Source: Orychophragmus violaceus (taxonomy: Eukaryota; Streptophyta; Magnoliopsida; Brassicales; Brassicaceae). From it: 64,000 nucleotides of DNA. Of this stretch, positions 31,020-44,019 are shown piece after piece (within the stretch, counting starts at the first letter, position 1; every line of letters starts with the position of its first letter). The notes beneath the pieces were generated by a model, which made no database searches, had not been told where the DNA came from, and was given only the letters and a program-made list of their open reading frames with translations. Position numbers and translations under genes: made by a program. The stretch is from NCBI GenBank assembly GCA_030180135.1, contig CM058236.1:51132947-51196946 (forward strand), given 5' to 3'.

Positions 31020-33243
31020 ATTTCTTCTTGGTTCAATTAATCATTCTTTGTCTATCTCTGGTGTTCTGTCTTCCACCAATTCTTTGGTTCTTCCTTGTCC
31101 TTTACGTATCTCTTCTTCATATGTTTCTTTTGCTTTGATCTGATGAATCTTTCTTGATTCGTTATCCTTGCTTTTTGTTTCTAATTTTGCGGTTTCTTGA
31201 TCTTCAAGGTTACCTCTTAATCTTTTGTTGCAATACTTCCATGCTCTTGTCTTGTTTCCTTAGTCTTTCAGGTCCTTTTGATTCATGGTCTTTAGATTTT
31301 GCCAAGACCTCCATAGACATGCTCTTTTTGTCTTCTCCTTCTTGATTGTTCATTTTTTCTTCCACCAATTCATTGACATTGTCTTGGTTTTCAATCCCCT
31401 TAAACTCTCTTGGACCCTCTGTCTCTGCAATTTCTTTATCTTTCTTACCATCCTCTTCATTTCTGTAATAGTTTGGTCCCAGATTTTCCTCATAGTTTCT
31501 CTTTTGTTCACGAGACTATTGCTTCTCATTTTCTTGAGTCTTTCTTGAGTTATCATCTCTACTCTTTGCATAATTATTCTTATTCTCTTTCGTTTTACCA
31601 GTGGTATCCTTTTCCACAAATGATTTCTTCTTGTCTTGTTCTCTGTGTCTCACCACTACTGCTAATTCTTCTTCTTCCTCAAAGCCATCATCCCTGATTT
31701 TTTATATCTGCTCCTGCTCTGTTTCCTCTGTTTTCTTCTTTATCATTGCTTGTTTCCTCTTCTGCAAGTGATCCTCACCGCTCTTCTTCCCCATGTCTTT
31801 CAAGCTTGTCTGAATTTCCTTCTTCATGTTCTTAAATCTTATATTCATGATCAATTGTCTCCCCTTTCCCAACAATACCTTCCTCCCTTTCTTCTTTCCT
31901 TGGATCACTCTTTTGCATTTTCACCAGTTCCTGATGATCCTCGTTTTGCTTTTGTCGGCTCGATCTTTCGGTCATATTCTTCTTTGAGTTATTATCATTA
32001 GCTTTTGACTCTACCGGAGGAATTCTCTTCGCCTTCTCGTTCTGCTCTCTTTCTCTTATATCATATTCTTCGTTTCCTTCCTCCTCAACAATTAGCCCTT
32101 GGATGTTTTCTTGTTCTCTCTGATCTGATCCCTTTTTCGTCAACATCTTGAGACTGGCTTATATCCTCCTCTTTCATTCACTTCTTCTTCTCTGTGGTCC
32201 GGTATTTTTTCTTCCACTAATTGATTTTCTTGGATCTTACTTAGTTTCCTGTGTTTCTCCAATCCATATGATTCTTCTGCTTTAATCTTCTAAACCTTTC
32301 TTGAGCTAACATCTTCAGGTTTTCTCCTCATCTCTTAAGGTTCTCTATCTGCCACTCTATTATCTTCTTCTCTATGATATTTTGTTCCTTAAACAATCGG
32401 CTCTGGAATTTTTCATGCTCTTAATTTTCTAGAAGCTCATTTGGTCCTTGTCTTTTAGTATCTTGGTCCTTCATTCTGATGTCAATCTTATCTTGCATCT
32501 TCACTTCTGCAATTTTCTCATTTCCTTCTTTTCCTTTTTCTTTTTCAGGAGCATTTGTTTTCTCTTCGATTGGTTTCCGGATCTTCTCCAGTTCCTCATT
32601 CTCTTCTGATTCATCCAGTTCCTACATTTGAAGCTTTCTTGATTTACCAGCATTGGCTTTTTTTCTCCGCCACTGATATTTCTTCATCTTCTCGTTTCTC
32701 CACCTCCTTCAGTTGCTGAATCCCTTCTTCTTCCACTGGTCGTCTCTTTGACTCATTTTCTATAAACTCTTGACCTTTTCTAAGGTTATCATCTTCAGTC
32801 ACCAACTCTACCTCATGATTACTCGTTTCTCTCCTCTCTAGCTCGTCAATCTTTCTCACATTACCATCGTCACTTTTTGTCTCAATAGTCTTCCCTTGTT
32901 TGTTTTTTCTCTTGTCCTTACTTCTCCATCATCATGTCTGATCAAAAGAATTTTGTACGGATCCATTACAGAAGACAAAGAATAGATGATTCCCTTCCGT
33001 TCAGCATCTTTGTGTTCTTTCTTATGCTGTTCTTTAATCAAAACGATGAAGAAGCTGATGAATCACAAAAAGAACGTTATGTTCACACATATGGCAAATG
33101 ACGTGGACAAAGATTTTGTACTGGATAGTTTGAGCTTTTTCATTAATCTGAGGTACATGTGGATCAAACGTGGATTGAGGAAATGTTTTGATTGGGTCTT
33201 CAAGTTTTTTCATTTATTGATGTGTCAACACCAGAGAGCTTAA
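31020..33243 (-). pseudogene. Relic of a highly charged coiled-coil protein, purine-rich strand
   Basis: For over 2 kb the minus strand reads, in changing frames, as Lys/Glu/Arg/Gln-rich sequence. Examples are EDDNLRKGQEFIENESKRR (32644-32859), EEREEGIVGKGETIDHEYKI (31832-32146) and KKKGRKVLLGKGRQL (31702-31908). The probable N-terminus (about 33060-33220) includes a hydrophobic stretch, FISFFIVLIKEQHKKEHKD, interrupted by one stop, consistent with a membrane anchor followed by a coiled coil. At least four frame changes make it a pseudogene unless it is spliced. I cannot name the family. The plus strand is correspondingly pyrimidine-rich throughout. Confidence 0.45.
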
Positions 33244-33657
33244 GGGAGCTGAGGTGTCAACACCTTGAGAGACCTTAACTCTATTAGTGTGTTGATTCCT
33301 TGAAGTTTCTTCATATTCTCCTCTACTTCACCATCTTTTAGTTTTTTTTTTAATTAAAAACATAGATTCCCAAAACCATTACATAATTTTTTATAAGATT
33401 AATCATGACGATTCTAGGATCTCAATTATTACGCATGTATAACAGTAACACACACAATATTCGATTCGTTAGAATAATACTTCATCTATCCTATAATATA
33501 AGATGCTGAACTTTTTTTTGTTTCAATTTATAAAATATTTTGCAAATTTTTATATACAAATAAATTTATTTGATATTTATAACCATTTTATTCTAAATTT
33601 TTTTGTGATTTATTTATTATTATTAAATATCAAATAGAAAATATATATATATATATA
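33244..33657. other. Intergenic with a MITE-like start and TA microsatellite
   Basis: TACTTCATCTATCCTATAAT at about 33479 resembles the start of MITEs common in Brassicaceae (CTCCCTCCGTTTCATAATATAAG-type). A TA run lies at 33641-33660, next to the copia insertion. No gene. Confidence 0.4.
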
Positions 33658-33843
33658 TATTGTGACAAGAGATTTAAGATTCATGAATCGAAAGCTTGAT
33701 TATTATGAGACCTCTTGGTCCTTATTTATAGTGATTTACAAGAGTAGAGATAGATACGAAAAGGAAAACTAGAAGATAGATACAACTAGATAATAAGGAA
33801 AGATATCAAAAGATATTTAAGTTAATATTCCTAATACCCTCCC

Positions 33844-35206
33844 TCAAGTTGGAGCGTATAAATCTTGTATGCCCAACTTGTCAAGAAATGAATCGAACTC
33901 TCGTCCTACTAATGCTTTCGTGAGAATATCGGCTAGCTGAGATTTAGTAGAAACATGAGCCGCCTTCATAAGTCCAGCTAGAATTGCGTCCCGAACAAAA
34001 TGACAATCAACCTCAATATGCTTTGTCCGTTCATGGAATACGGGATTGGAGCTGATATGTAATGCTGCCTGACTGTCACAATACAATGTCATTGGATCAT
34101 TGTGTTTGATTCCAAGTTCATGAAGAAGAGATTTGAGCCATTTGAGCTCGCGGGTGATTGAGGCTATCGCACGATATTCTGCTTCTGCTGAAGAACAAGA
34201 AACATTCTTTTGCTTCTTTGTCTTCCAAGAAATAGGCGAGTCACCAAGTTGTACAATCCACCCTGTTAAAGATCGCCGAGTTAATGGACAACTTGCCCAA
34301 TCGAGTCATACCATCCGGTAATATGGAGTGATGAATCTGCGCGCAATAGTATTCCTTGGCCGAGTGTACCTTTGATGTATCGTACAACTTTTAGTGCTGC
34401 TGTCCAATGTTCTTCGCGTGGTTTATGCATAAATTGCGAAAGCGTATGTATTGCATAGGAGAGATCAGGACGTGTTGAAGCAAGATATACTAATCGTCCG
34501 ACCAGGCGACGATATGGAGCTGGATCCTTTAGTATCAGACTTTTAGAGAGAGAGAGAGCTTATGGTTCTGATCAATAGGAAAAGCCGAGGGTTTGCAGCC
34601 AAGTAAGCCTACTTCGGTGACGATATCAAGAGAATACTTTCGTTGGCATATGTAGATTCCTGTAGGACTTCGAGCTATTTCCAACCCGAGGAAGTATTTG
34701 GCAATGCCTAGATCCTTCATGTGAAAACAAGTAGAAAGATATTGCTTGAGTGTATGAATTTCGGAAGGTGAGTTACCGGATATGATGAGGTCATCGACAT
34801 ACACCAGGATTTGGAGAGAAACTCCGTCACGACAGTAGGTAAACAAGGAGTAGTCGGATCGGGTTTGTTTAAAACCATACTTCTAAAGTGCATCTGCTAA
34901 TTTAGAGAACCAACATCGTGGAGACTGTTTTAAACCGTATAAGAATTTGCGTAGACGACATACTCGATTGTCGGTTGGTGTAGAGAATCCGGGAGGAGGT
35001 TTCATATAGACTTCTTCGTCTAAATCACCATGTAAAAAGGCATTATGAACATCCATTTGATGGACTTCATAATTCTTTTTAGCTGCAATATCAAGAAGTA
35101 GACGTAATGTTGTCATTTTTGCCACCGGAGCAAACGTTTCTTTATAATCATGTCCTTCTTTTTGATGATTTCCGAGAACAACAAGTCGAGCCTTGAAACG
35201 TTCCAA
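33844..35206 (-). pseudogene. Copia reverse transcriptase and RNase H
   Basis: The frame 34883-35206 has KARLVVLGNHQKEGHDYKET and VHQMDVHNAFLHGDLDEEVY. The frame 34535-34846 has the intact catalytic ILVYVDDLIISGNS and MKDLGIAKYFLGLEIARSP. RNase H (33844-34092) retains LYCDSQAALHIS, HIEVDCHFVRD and ADILTKAL. Stops and frameshifts lie between the pieces (for example near 34870 and 34100-34530). Confidence 0.85.
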
Positions 35207-35365
35207 TGATCCATCGGATTTAAGTTTGATACGAAAAACCCATTGGCTACCGATTGCTTTCTTTCCGGGAGGAAGTAAAGTGAGATCACAAGTATGAAGA
35301 CTTTCTAATGAATCGACTTCCGATTTAACCGTTGCTCGCCATCTTTCATGGCTTCTTTATATGAT

Positions 35366-36487
35366 TTAGGTTCGATGGCAGTGGTTAAAGCAACGATAAG
35401 AAGCTGAAAATCGTTGACTTGTTAGATAGTCAGCTAAAGGATAAGGAGTACCTGAGGTATGCGGAGGAGAAGGTGATGACGAGGGAGAAGATTTTGGAGA
35501 GACTGAGACTGTGTTGATGATAAAACCATGAAGACGTGTTGATGGAGTTTTAGTCCTATGACCCCGACCTAATTGTGTTATGTCATCAGGTTGTGGTAAA
35601 GGGTGAATTGTATCGAGTTGTTTTGTTACGTCGGGTTGACTAGGTTGAGATTCTGATGAAGATTTCTCAGGAGAAAGATCAATAATAGGATCGTCTTCTT
35701 GTTCTTCGACTATGGCAGGTGGTAATACACGCATTGTGTCGAGTGCATCAGCTGAGTTTTCCGTTGTGATTAAAGATGTGGATGGGAAGCTCGTTTCATT
35801 GAAAACAACATCCCTCGATATAAAGAAGGAATTTCCTTCGATGTCATATAAACGCCAACCCTTTTTGGCGTAAGGATAGCCCAAAAAAATGCAGCGACGG
35901 CTTCGAGATTCAAACTTATCTCCGTTGTGATTCAAGTTATGGGCATATGCTAAGCATCCAAATGCACGGAGATGTTTGTAGGCGGGAGCATGTCCATGAA
36001 GGATTTCATATGGTGTTTTTCCTTTTAAGACTTGCGAGGGCGTTCTGTTGATCAAGTATGCTGCCGTGAGTACACAATCTCCCCAAAAGGTGATAGGCAG
36101 CTTACCTTAAAATCGGAGAGCTCTTGCGACCTCGAAAATGTGACGGTGTTTTCGTTCCACCCGTCCATTTTGCTGCGGTGTATAGACACAAGAAGTTTGA
36201 TGTATTATACCTTGTTCTTGAAAGAACTTAGTTAAAACAAGAAACTCCGTGCCGTTGTCGCTTCGTATGGATTTTATCTTCCTGTTGAACTGTCGTTCGA
36301 TCATTGTGATGTAATTCCGCAAAGTGTTGGCGACTGCTGCTTTTTCCGTCAGCAAGTATAACCATACAGCTCGGGAACAGTCGTCAACGATCGTCAAAAA
36401 ATAACGTGATCCACACGAAGCCGATGTTCTATATAGTCCCCATATATCACAATGAATTAAATCAAAAACTTCTTTTGCATTATTCAA
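35366..36487 (-). pseudogene. Copia integrase and linker
   Basis: The integrase core (36107-36487) includes FDLIHCDIWGLYRTS, YFLTIVDDCSRAVWLYLL, IRSDNGTEF and YTPQQNGRVERKHRH, the complete D-D-E set. The following frame (35366-36055) carries the post-integrase motif FGCLAYAHN and FLGYPYAKKGWRLYDIE, then a Ser/Pro-rich linker. A small overlap with a frame change near 36055-36107 breaks the polyprotein. Confidence 0.85.
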
Positions 36488-36690
36488 AGAATCTGGAAAA
36501 CATTGGCGTGTTTGTTTAGCCCGAAAAAAATATCACAACTTCAATGAAATAAATCACTACTTGCGGAAGAGAATTTTCGAATGGTTGGAAGATAGCCGAG
36601 AACGCGAGAAGACGGATGCCCTAACCGTGCATGCCACAAATTAAGATCCTTATGTATGCTAGTCTGATTTGAAGCTACAGTCTCAATCCC

Positions 36691-38130
36691 TCAAAATCGG
36701 TATAGTTCTTCTCCCTCACGATCACCCGCTCTAATCAGCATCCTCGAAGTGCGGTCATGTAGAATGATTAAACGATCGGTTAGTTGTCCAACTAGATGAT
36801 TATCTGTTACTAGTTGACCAAAAGATATGATATTTGTATGAAATCTTGGAATAAGATAAACATTCAACAATCGTAGTTGAGATGTCAAGTGAACAGTCCC
36901 TTGTTTTGATGCGTAAACATCATTGCCAGCAGGGAGCCGGACTGAGACCGGTGTGATCGTTCGTATATCATGAAGAAGATCATATTGTCCGGTCATATGA
37001 TGAGTGGCGCCTGTGTCTAAGATCCAAAGATCTTTATTCTGCTTACCACTTAAGCGATCGTTCGGTTTTGTTGAGAACAACCGTTGTATTGTTTTCCATT
37101 GCTCATCGGTAAAGCCGCTTAATCCTTCCTGATCAGCGTCTGTTATTGGTGCGGAAACTTGGGCCGAGACATTGTTAGCGGTGGTGATCTGAGTAGTATT
37201 TGCGCGTGGTTGTGTGCCTCTTCCACGGCCACGGCCTGAAGATTTCGTTTGGCTACGATCTTCCCACCATTCTGGATATCCCACGACTTTGAAACAGGCC
37301 GTTGATTCATGTCATGTCCGTTTGTAAACCGTGCAATACCTTGATGGATCGCGGTTTGTTCTTGATGATTCAGTTGATGCTGGTTTTTGTTGTTTTGAGG
37401 AGATTTGCGAAGTAAAGCTCATAGGTTCGGGATTGTTATTTTTAGATATATGAATGGTTTCATTCTGAAGTACAGTTTGGTAAACTGTATCAAGATCAGG
37501 AATAGGAGTCATAGCGCAAAGTTGGGACCGTATTGCGCCATGAATATTGTCGTCCAAACCTGCAAGAAAATCGTGGACTTTGAGATTATCTTGTTCTTTA
37601 TCGCGAGCGGTATTCAAATCGCATTCGCACTTTCCACATCCACAACATTTTGTTGTTGTGCAATCAGCTATTCCATCCCACAGCTTTGTGAGTCTTCCAA
37701 AGTAATCATCAACGGTTGATCCGTTTTGTTTACAAGTGGCTAAAGCGTTGCGGAGTTTCTGAAATCTAGCTCCACTCTTGAGAGAGAAACGTCGTTTGAT
37801 GATATCCCAATATTCTTTGGCCACTTAGCGAGTTGAAATAGATGATCGAAGCTTTGAATCAATTGTGAGTTTGATCCAGCCGACAAGAAGATGATTGATA
37901 GCAATCCAGTCTTCGTAGTTTTGATCATCAGAACTTGGTTTCAGAATTGTTCCGTCCAAGAATCCGAACTTCTTACGTGAGCTTAAAGCCATACGTAAAT
38001 TCAAAGCCCATTCGTCGTAATTTGTCCCATTAAGTAAGGGTTGCGAAATTACGGCTCCTGGATTGTCATTCGAAGATAGATCGAATGGGGTAATGGTTTT
38101 GTGTTTAACGATAGGATTGACCATGGCCAT
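36691..38130 (-). pseudogene. Copia Gag and protease
   Basis: Gag starts MAMVNPIVKHKTITPFDLSS (ATG ending 38130) with LLNGTNYDEWALNLRMAL. It continues after a stop at 37825 with AKEYWDIIKRRFS and DYFGRLTKLWDGI, and a Cys cluster in CCGCGKCECD. After a break, the 36691-37284 frame holds an RG-rich linker and the retropepsin site WILDTGATHHMTG, whose catalytic Asp is intact. Broken by at least one stop and one frameshift. Confidence 0.85.
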
Positions 38131-38414
38131 CGTTGTAGGATGATTGGTTTAGTGCTCTGTTTTTTATCGCAAAAACAGAGGAAGATTTAATAGCCGAGAG
38201 GCGTTTTTAGGTTTTTGAAGAAAATTTAGGTCTTTTAGATCTTATGCTCTCATACCATGATAAGAGATTTAAGATTTATGAGACCTCTTGGTCTTTATTT
38301 ATAGTGATTTACAAGAATAGGGATAGATACGAAAAGGAAAACTAGAAGATAGATACAACTAGATAATAAGGAAAGATATCAATAGATATTTAAGTTAATA
38401 TTTCTAATATATTG

Positions 38415-39240
38415 ATCAAGAATTAATAAATCATTTATGTGCAACACAAATAATTCGAATTATCTTCTTTTTAATGCTAGGTCTCATTTTTGCTCACTAT
38501 TTCGATCCAATGAGTATTTTTTTAAAGTATAATAAATTTTAAACATTCGAATTATTACATCTTCGAGAGACTATAATATTCGAAAACATAATAGGGAAGT
38601 TAGGTCCAAACAATTAAAGTTCCAAAATGATGACATTAGTCTACAGCCAATTGTGTAGAGAATGATTATGCTACGCATCAAACATGATTAACAACAATGA
38701 GAATTATTAGTCCTACCGAAAAAGCAAAACATATATAAACGCCTCAAATGATTACATCATTAGAAATACGATTTGTATCATTAAAGTTTTTTATTCGTGA
38801 ATCTTTGCTTTATAATACGTACTGGTTTGAGAGTACTTTGTCGGCGCGTGAGGAAACAAAACAAAACGCACGGCCGGGTCGAGTGTTTTCGGGTCCCTTC
38901 TATAGTCACGTGAGTGGATCCACCTGCCCATGTTACCCTCTCGAGCCCAAAACTGTATAGTTATCATATTTTATATTCGTCGATCTTTGCTTTAAGGGGT
39001 TTGTTTTTAATCATAGTTTATATTCGATTGTACAAAAATTTCTACATTTCTTTAACTCCGAAAAAATCTACAAATTTTGTTACAATGGAAATTATGTTTT
39101 TCTAAACTTACCTACTTTCTTTTATATTTTTTTTATTCAATATCTCATTCTTAAAATAGTTTCTCAAAATATACAATTTTAAATGAACATAGCTAGAGAA
39201 AACTGTCAATAAATATCACTCCCTCTCAAATATGTTATGC
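38415..39240. other. Intergenic gap between two copia elements
   Basis: No gene recognised; AT-rich. Short open frames (38748-39105 +) lack any domain. Confidence 0.4.
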
Positions 39241-39439
39241 AATGTTAATAGATATTGAGAATCACATATCAAAATATGAAAAATATCTTTTTCAGATTAA
39301 ACAAACTATCTGTTACAAGGTTTATATACATTATACGCTAAACCGAACAAAACCGTAATTTAATCTATACAAATAGAATTCAACTAACTAAACCGGGTCT
39401 ATCACTGAAATTCCCCCTCAAGATGGAGCTGCATAAAGA

Positions 39440-41758
39440 TTATGAACTCCAATCTTGCTTATATTTTCTCGGAATGGATGTCAGATATATTATGAACTCC
39501 AGGTAGAAAGCTTTAGTTAGCATATCAGCAAGTTGATTATCCGTCTTGACATACATTGTCTTCAACACTCCACGATCAATGTCTTCTCTAACTTTGTGAC
39601 AATCAAATTCAACATATTTGGTCCGTTCATGGAAGACCGAATTACTCGCAATATGAAAAGCAACAGTGTTGTCACAATACAAATAAGCTGGAGGAGAAAA
39701 ATGAGAGTAGCATTGCCTTAAGGATACCACTAATCCATATGATTTCCTTAGTAGCCATACACATAGCTCTGTATTCTGCATCAGCTGAACTTAAATAAAT
39801 GATATCCTGTCTCTTAGATTTCCAAGACACAAGTGAATCACCCAAAAACATGGCATATCTTGTAACATATCGTCTTAAGTCTGGACAAGCACCTAAATCT
39901 GAATCGAAAAACCCTCCGAGATCAAAGGTTGCATCAGCTCCATAGAAAAGACCTTGACCAATAGTATCTTTTAAGTACCGCAAGACTTTACGAACCGCCT
40001 GAAGATGAACATCTCGGGGAGCAGATGAATATTGAACAAGCTTTGAAACATCAAACGAAGTATCAGGACGAGGGATGGTTAGATATTGTAACTTGCCCAC
40101 CAATTTCCTATATTGTTTGGAATTAGACAGTGCAACCTCATCGTCCTTTGATAGCTTCTGATTTGGCTCCATAGGAATATAAGAAGGCTTACAATCTGAA
40201 AAACTAGATGAAGCTAACAAATCAATGACATACTTCCGTTGATTCAAAGAAATGCCTGTTGCAGATCGTGCTATCTCAATCCCAAGGAAGAACTTAGGAG
40301 GACCAAGATCTCTCACCTGAAAAAAAAGAACTTAATTGAGCCTTCAACGTGACGACTGCTGCATCATGAGTACTAGCAATCAATATATCGTCAACGTAGA
40401 CAAGGACCACCCGAAAGCTTCCATTGCATCCTTTAACGAAAAGAGTATGATAACTGTTGCAATATCAAAAAGTGAATCAAGGTCTTCAATACATGAGTTT
40501 ATTATGAGAATCTCAGCCTCATAACTTCATAAAAAGTCAAGGATTCTCATTCAATGGCAATGGCTAAATTGGTGGCAAGAAGACTAATATTTGATTTAGC
40601 TAATTTTTCTCTTTTTGTTTAAATGTAAATCATTTCTTTTAATGTCTTTTATTGTAAAGATCACCTTGTAAGAGCTATAAAAAATCTCAATTGTTCTATT
40701 GTAAATAAGATAGAAATATTTGGAAAATAAAAGAGTTCTCTCTTTTATGTTTTGTTCTTTGTTTCTCTAAGTTGTGCGGATTCCCCTTCTTAGAAAACAT
40801 TATGAATTTATGTCTTATGTGTGGATTCACTAAGACTTAAATTCTTGAGCTTATCACAAGGGCTTTCACACCCTTGAGTGGCGTTCTACGATCCACCCAT
40901 CAACTCCATCTAACCATCCATTGAGAAGCCTTGAGAGTGCCTTCGGCCAGCAAGCTTTTCCCATTCGACCACCGACCATCGTCCATCGACCACGGATCAA
41001 CCAGAGAGCGTCTCCGACTAGCTGGGCGACCCAAACAACTATCCACCTCCAATCTTACATCAATAACCATGTAATAGTTCAAAACCAAAACCAAGTAAAG
41101 TGGTAGAAAACTTCAGAAATCATTGTCGATATGCTTGTTTAAGACCATAAATGAACTTATGAAGGCGACAGTCCCCCTAAATTTCAGCATAACCTGGAGA
41201 AGTTTCATATAAATCTCTTCATCGAGATCACCATTCAAGAAGGCGTTGAAGACATCTAACTGATGAAGAGACCATTGCATTTTTGGAGCAAGGGAAAGGA
41301 TAATATTCATTGTTGCCTCTTTAACCACACGAGAGAAGGTATCAATAAAGTCTATCCCTTCATGTTGTGTATAGCCTTTGGCAACTAATCACGCTTTGTA
41401 CCTCTCAACACTTCCATCAACATGATACTATATGGTGAAGACCCATTTGCAACCTACTGCAGTCTTTCCTTGTGGTAATCAGTAATGCTCCAAGTTTATG
41501 TCCTAACAAAAGCTGCAATATCCTTACCCATTGCCTCAGTCCATACTTTTTCTTTCTTTGCCTCTGAATATCTTTGTGGTAATGGTGTATTTGTAATGAT
41601 ATTAATGAAAGCACGAAAAGGCTCAGATAGATATGAATAAGAAATATAATTTGATATGGGATAAGGAGTAGTCTTAATATGAATATTATTATAGCGATAA
41701 GTCCTGCAATGGGATGACAACTTCCACTGCCGAGTTGATTTAGGTTCAGAAGGAACAA
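39440..41758 (-). pseudogene. Copia reverse transcriptase and RNase H, interrupted
   Basis: Upstream part (41113-41328): SLHQLDVFNAFLNGDLDEEI and a broken YGLKQAYRQ-F-LKFSTTL near 41100. After the insertion, SYHTLFVKG and LVYVDDILIAS lie at about 40380-40450. Frame 39672-40316 then gives MRDLGPPKFFLGIEIARSAT and RPDTSFDVSKLVQYSSAPR into RNase H. Frame 39440-39781 ends with LYCDNTVAFHIAS and VDFDCHKVRE-like motifs. The catalytic YVDD is intact but the ORF is destroyed. Confidence 0.8.
40490..41080 (+). mobile_element. LTR-like insertion inside the copia reverse transcriptase
   Basis: About 590 bp without homology to copia separates two parts of one reverse transcriptase. In plus orientation it has CTATAAAAAATC (40676, TATA-like) and AATAAAAG (40726, polyadenylation-like), features expected of a solo LTR. 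It also has TTATGAG/CTCATAA inverted words near its left edge. No clear TG...CA ends or duplication could be fixed. Confidence 0.45.
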
Positions 41759-41962
41759 AAATCAAAGAAGATAGCTCATCAGAATGTGGATGAGTATCAA
41801 GAGATGATCGCACAAGAGGAAAATGATCAACATTAGGTGCAGGAAGAGAAAAATGAGGAAATAAATGTTTGACATCTTCTGAAATGGTTGAAGATGCAAA
41901 AGGAAAAATAGCCACATGAAAGATGACATGCCGAGAAATAGAAACTGAGTGTGTCTCTATAT

Positions 41963-43007
41963 CTAGTAGCTTGTAGCCCTTATACCCTGCTGGATATCCA
42001 AGAAAACACAAGCCCTAGCTCTAGGATCGAACTTAGTTCTAGACTTAGGCGATGTAGAACAATAGCATAAACATCCAAAAGCTTTAAGAGCATTGTAATC
42101 CGGAACATGTGCAGTTAATCTTTCATAAGGTGTTTTGTTACCTATAACTGGGGAAGGCAATCTATTAATCAAGAAAGCAGCAGTTCACACACAACCACCA
42201 CAATATTGCAAAGAAATGCCAGATTGAAACATTAAAGCTCTAGCCACATTCAACAAATACTGGTGTTTTTGTTCAACTACATAATCCTGCTCAGGAGTTT
42301 CAGGACATAAATGATAAGATGTGATTCCTTTATTTGCATAGAGATCAGTAAATTTGAGTTCCATGGCATTATCAGCTCTAACAGCACAAACTCTAGTATT
42401 AAACTGGGTCTCTACCATAGCTATGAATCCAGGAAAAACATGCAACACATCAGACTTCTGTCTAAGCATATAAATCCAAATGGCTCGACTAAAGTCATAA
42501 AAAATGATTAAAAAATTCTTGAATCCATCAACAATGGGAACATAGAAAGGACCCCAAGTATCTATGTGAATCAGCTCACTTGAAATGACCATTAGATTTA
42601 AAAGCTAAGCGTTTTTGTTTAGACAGATGACAAATGTGACAATGATCAGATGTTTTCTTACGTTTTGATTTTGGTAACTGCAATACATCAGATAACATCT
42701 CAATCTTATTCAATGAATGATGTCCTAATCTATTATGCCTAGTGTCTAAGTAAACTTGAATAACACATATAGGAACATTACCTGAAAACTCAGAACATAA
42801 AACTTGCACTAACGACTTATCAAGATTCGGGACATATAGATTTGCAACTTGGCTACCTTGTCCAATCATCAACTCGTGAGTAAGAGCCAGAATAAAGCAT
42901 GCATCAGAAGTAAAACTGACTTTAGAATTCAATGACTTTGTTATCACACTTACACTCAATAAGTTGAATTTAAAGTCAGGAATATAAAACACATTCTGTA
43001 AAGACAA
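41963..43007 (-). pseudogene. Copia pre-integrase and integrase
   Basis: Frame 42576-43007: VFYIPDFKFNLLSVSVITK, then HNRLGHHSLNKIEML and HCHICHLSKQKRL (HHCC). Frame 42185-42592: LIHIDTWGPFYVPIVDG, AVRADNAMELKF and VVEQKHQYLLNVARAL. The usual DNGxE is DNAME and PQQNG has decayed to PEQDY, so the core is damaged. The post-integrase LKAFGCLCY follows at 41963-42172. Confidence 0.8.
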
Positions 43008-44019
43008 AAGTATTAGTCAATTGAAAAAACCCCGAGCCTTCTATCTTAACAGTAAGACCATTAAGAAGTATAACATAAGTGTTCTGTAACGACTTATACT
43101 CCTTATACAACCCTTTCTCATGTGTAACATGGTGACTAGCTCCCGAATCTATGACCCAGGCCTTAAGAGACAACTCAATTTCATGAGGTATATTTGAAGT
43201 GAGCATATCATAATAGGAATAATCATAGAGAGAAAGGAAAGTACCAGATATCTGTGAGATAAAAGGTGAAGAAGTTGAAATCGAGGCAGAAGATTTTTCA
43301 AGGCAAGGACCAGGACCAAAACTTTGGAGTTTGGAACTTAAGTAAGAAATTATAGCTTGAAATTGAGCTTTGGACATAGATTCCTGAACCTCTCCAGAAC
43401 CTCCTCCTTCTGTTACACTTTGGTTATGACATGTAGCCACCATGTTAGTGCTCCCCACATTATTGTTTTTCTTAGCACGTGGATGACCAGGTGGATAACC
43501 ATGTAATTTGTAATACTTATCAACCATGTGTCCAAGACAAAAGCAATGTGAACACTTTGGTTTCTGAAAATTTCCCTGAGCTGCAAGTATTGGACTATCT
43601 TCAGGAAGAATAGCCTGAGATTGAAGAGCAGATGAGTGAGGAGTCATTGAAGAATTGAATCCAACTGTGCGTTGACTCTCATCCTGATCAAGAATGTTGT
43701 AAATATCATCCAGTCCTGGTCTCGACTTCATGTTAAGAATCTGACCACGAATATTGTTAAAATTTTCATTCAACCCCATAAGAAATTGAATAACCCTACT
43801 TGTTTCAGCTTCTTCAAGTAACTCCTTGACTTGATCACAATCACACCTCTGAACAGTACGAGACTTAGTATTTCCCAACTTTTCCCATACGGTTTTCTTC
43901 TTTGTAAAATATGTAGATAAGTCAAATTGTCCTTGTTTATGTGTCATAACCGCCTGTTCAAGTTGGTATCTCCGTGGTAGAATATTGACCTTGAATCGAT
44001 TAAACAAATTAGTCCACAT
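42976..44019 (-). pseudogene. Copia Gag and protease
   Basis: A 347-codon frame. Gag: FNRFKVNILPRRYQLEQAV and VIQFLMGLNENFNNIRGQIL. The zinc knuckle CSHCFCLGHMVDKYYKLHGY has its final Cys changed to Tyr. The protease site is AWVIDSGASHHVTHEKGL. The ATG at 44019 is internal: earlier Gag sequence (44020-44560) lies in other frames, with a Ser/Asn-rich leader. Confidence 0.8.

Larger units (their letters stand above)
33663..38409 (-). mobile_element. Ty1/copia retrotransposon, complete but decayed
   Basis: 4.75 kb, minus orientation. LTRs are 38258-38409 and 33663-33836, short and differing by a 24 bp indel plus several substitutions. The duplication TATTG (33658-33662 and 38410-38414) is perfect. 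The PBS (reverse complement of 38246-38257, TGGTATGAGAGC) matches initiator tRNA-Met with one change, and the polypurine tract is TTGAGGGAGGG before the 3' LTR. Gag, protease, integrase, reverse transcriptase and RNase H are all present in the canonical copia order, with stops and frameshifts. LTR divergence of about 5% by eye indicates an older insertion than the nested copia. Confidence 0.9.

Noticed and set aside
31154..32001. Plus-strand open frames rich in Phe, Ser and Leu
   Set aside because: They are antisense readings of the Lys/Glu-rich minus strand, with pyrimidine-driven composition rather than membrane proteins.
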